Source of the DNA: Coriaria nepalensis
Taxonomy: Eukaryota; Streptophyta; Magnoliopsida; Cucurbitales; Coriariaceae
Assembly: GCA_027186245.1 (NCBI GenBank)
Contig: CP114492.1
Span: 10,320,501 to 10,384,500, forward strand
Direction: 5' to 3'
Length of the DNA: 64,000 nt
Below are positions 63,498-64,000 of this stretch, piece after piece. The notes beneath the pieces were generated by a model. The model searched no databases and was not told where the DNA came from. It was given only the letters and a program-made list of their open reading frames with translations. The translations under genes were made by a program, and so were the position numbers. Position 1 is the first letter of the stretch; each line of letters begins with the position of its first letter.

Positions 63498-64000
63498 TGA
63501 ATCTATCAGATCAGAATAGCCTGTGGGAAAGACCGAGGTTGTGGACGCTGTTTTAAAGGAGATCCAGTGAGGGACACTCCTTGCTCTATCTGTTATGTCT
63601 CCCCTTTTCAACGTAGCGGGATCAACTCTTCAGTCATCTCTATTGGCCAAAAAAATATAAAAAAATACTCTTCAATCATCTCCTTGAACAGTTGAACTAG
63701 ATTATAAAAAAAGATTAATTACGTAATAACGATCATCTTCACACTTAACTTCCATAAGAATGGGCAAAGTCGTTGATTATAAGACTTAAACATATACGAA
63801 ATCTCTGTTTTTATCAACTCCCTGTCGGGTATGTAATAAGATTGGTGTCATGCTTATAGCGACGCCATTCGTCCTAATCTAATGGTAGATAGGAATCAGG
63901 AACCCCCCCACCTCCCGCCTAAATTGTCTATGCTCCGTCTGGATGGCGCCAATGGCTCACTGTTAGCACATGGTTCACATGGGTACGTGGACCCCACACT
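63498..64000. other. Upstream flank of the NDB gene
   Basis: Promoter and 5' leader of the dehydrogenase, then sequence without recognisable coding or RNA content up to the window end. Confidence 0.45.

Noticed and set aside
63880..63940. tRNA-like CTAATGGTAGATAGG stretch near the window end
   Set aside because: No matching acceptor, anticodon or T-arm could be folded.

Overview
The window looks like nuclear DNA of a flowering plant, almost certainly a eudicot and probably a woody one. Genes have several short GT-AG introns, intergenic DNA is AT-rich with microsatellites and decayed transposons, and every recognisable protein belongs to a plant family (FLA, PPR-DYW, S-domain receptor kinases, B-box factors, R2R3-MYBs, THF1, VAP4, type II NAD(P)H dehydrogenase). 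I cannot name the species. All exon models were read by hand from splice sites and reading-frame continuity. Most close to an uninterrupted frame, which supports them.

Layout. At 1-5.5 kb are a fasciclin-like arabinogalactan protein gene and a divergent pair, a methyltransferase and a PPR-DYW editing factor; both of that pair are now pseudogenes. At 5.2-13.6 kb is a near-perfect direct tandem duplication (unit about 3.45 kb, copies 5236-8686 and 8688-12133). It doubled a KIC/PBP1-type EF-hand gene and left a truncated receptor kinase beside a complete 1034-residue one. At 15.5-21 kb are a BBX28/29-like factor, frataxin (with an apparent exon 1 frameshift and a 309-bp TRIM retrotransposon in intron 2), an LRR pseudogene and a PHOS32/34-like universal stress protein. 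At 21-25.4 kb lies a transposon graveyard (Mutator-like and PIF/Harbinger remnants, a hexanucleotide microsatellite). At 25.7-30.6 kb are an SNM1/Apollo-type nuclease-like gene and an intronless SD2-type receptor kinase.

At 34-41.9 kb sit three R2R3-MYB genes, two of them in a tandemly duplicated 2.1-kb block, followed at 43.8-45.3 kb by a tyrosine/aromatic amino-acid decarboxylase gene interrupted by one in-frame TGA. At 47-51.6 kb are a GPI-anchored SPARK-type protein gene and a MYB41/74/102-like gene. At 54.6-63.5 kb are THF1/Psb29, a VAP4-type MSP protein and a calcium-regulated external NDB dehydrogenase; its small, distant last exon ends in Ser-Arg-Ile.

Plant genes are not operonic, so joint function is limited. 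Three themes stand out: calcium signalling (EF-hand protein, NDB), surface perception (S-domain kinases, FLA), and MYB regulators near an aromatic decarboxylase, which hints at specialised phenylpropanoid/amine metabolism. The order EF-hand, S-domain kinase, BBX, USP matches my recollection of Arabidopsis At4g27280 to At4g27320. I found no CRISPR, tRNA, rRNA or wholly new gene system. The most notable observations are the young duplication, the TRIM inside frataxin, the frataxin frameshift and the decarboxylase stop.
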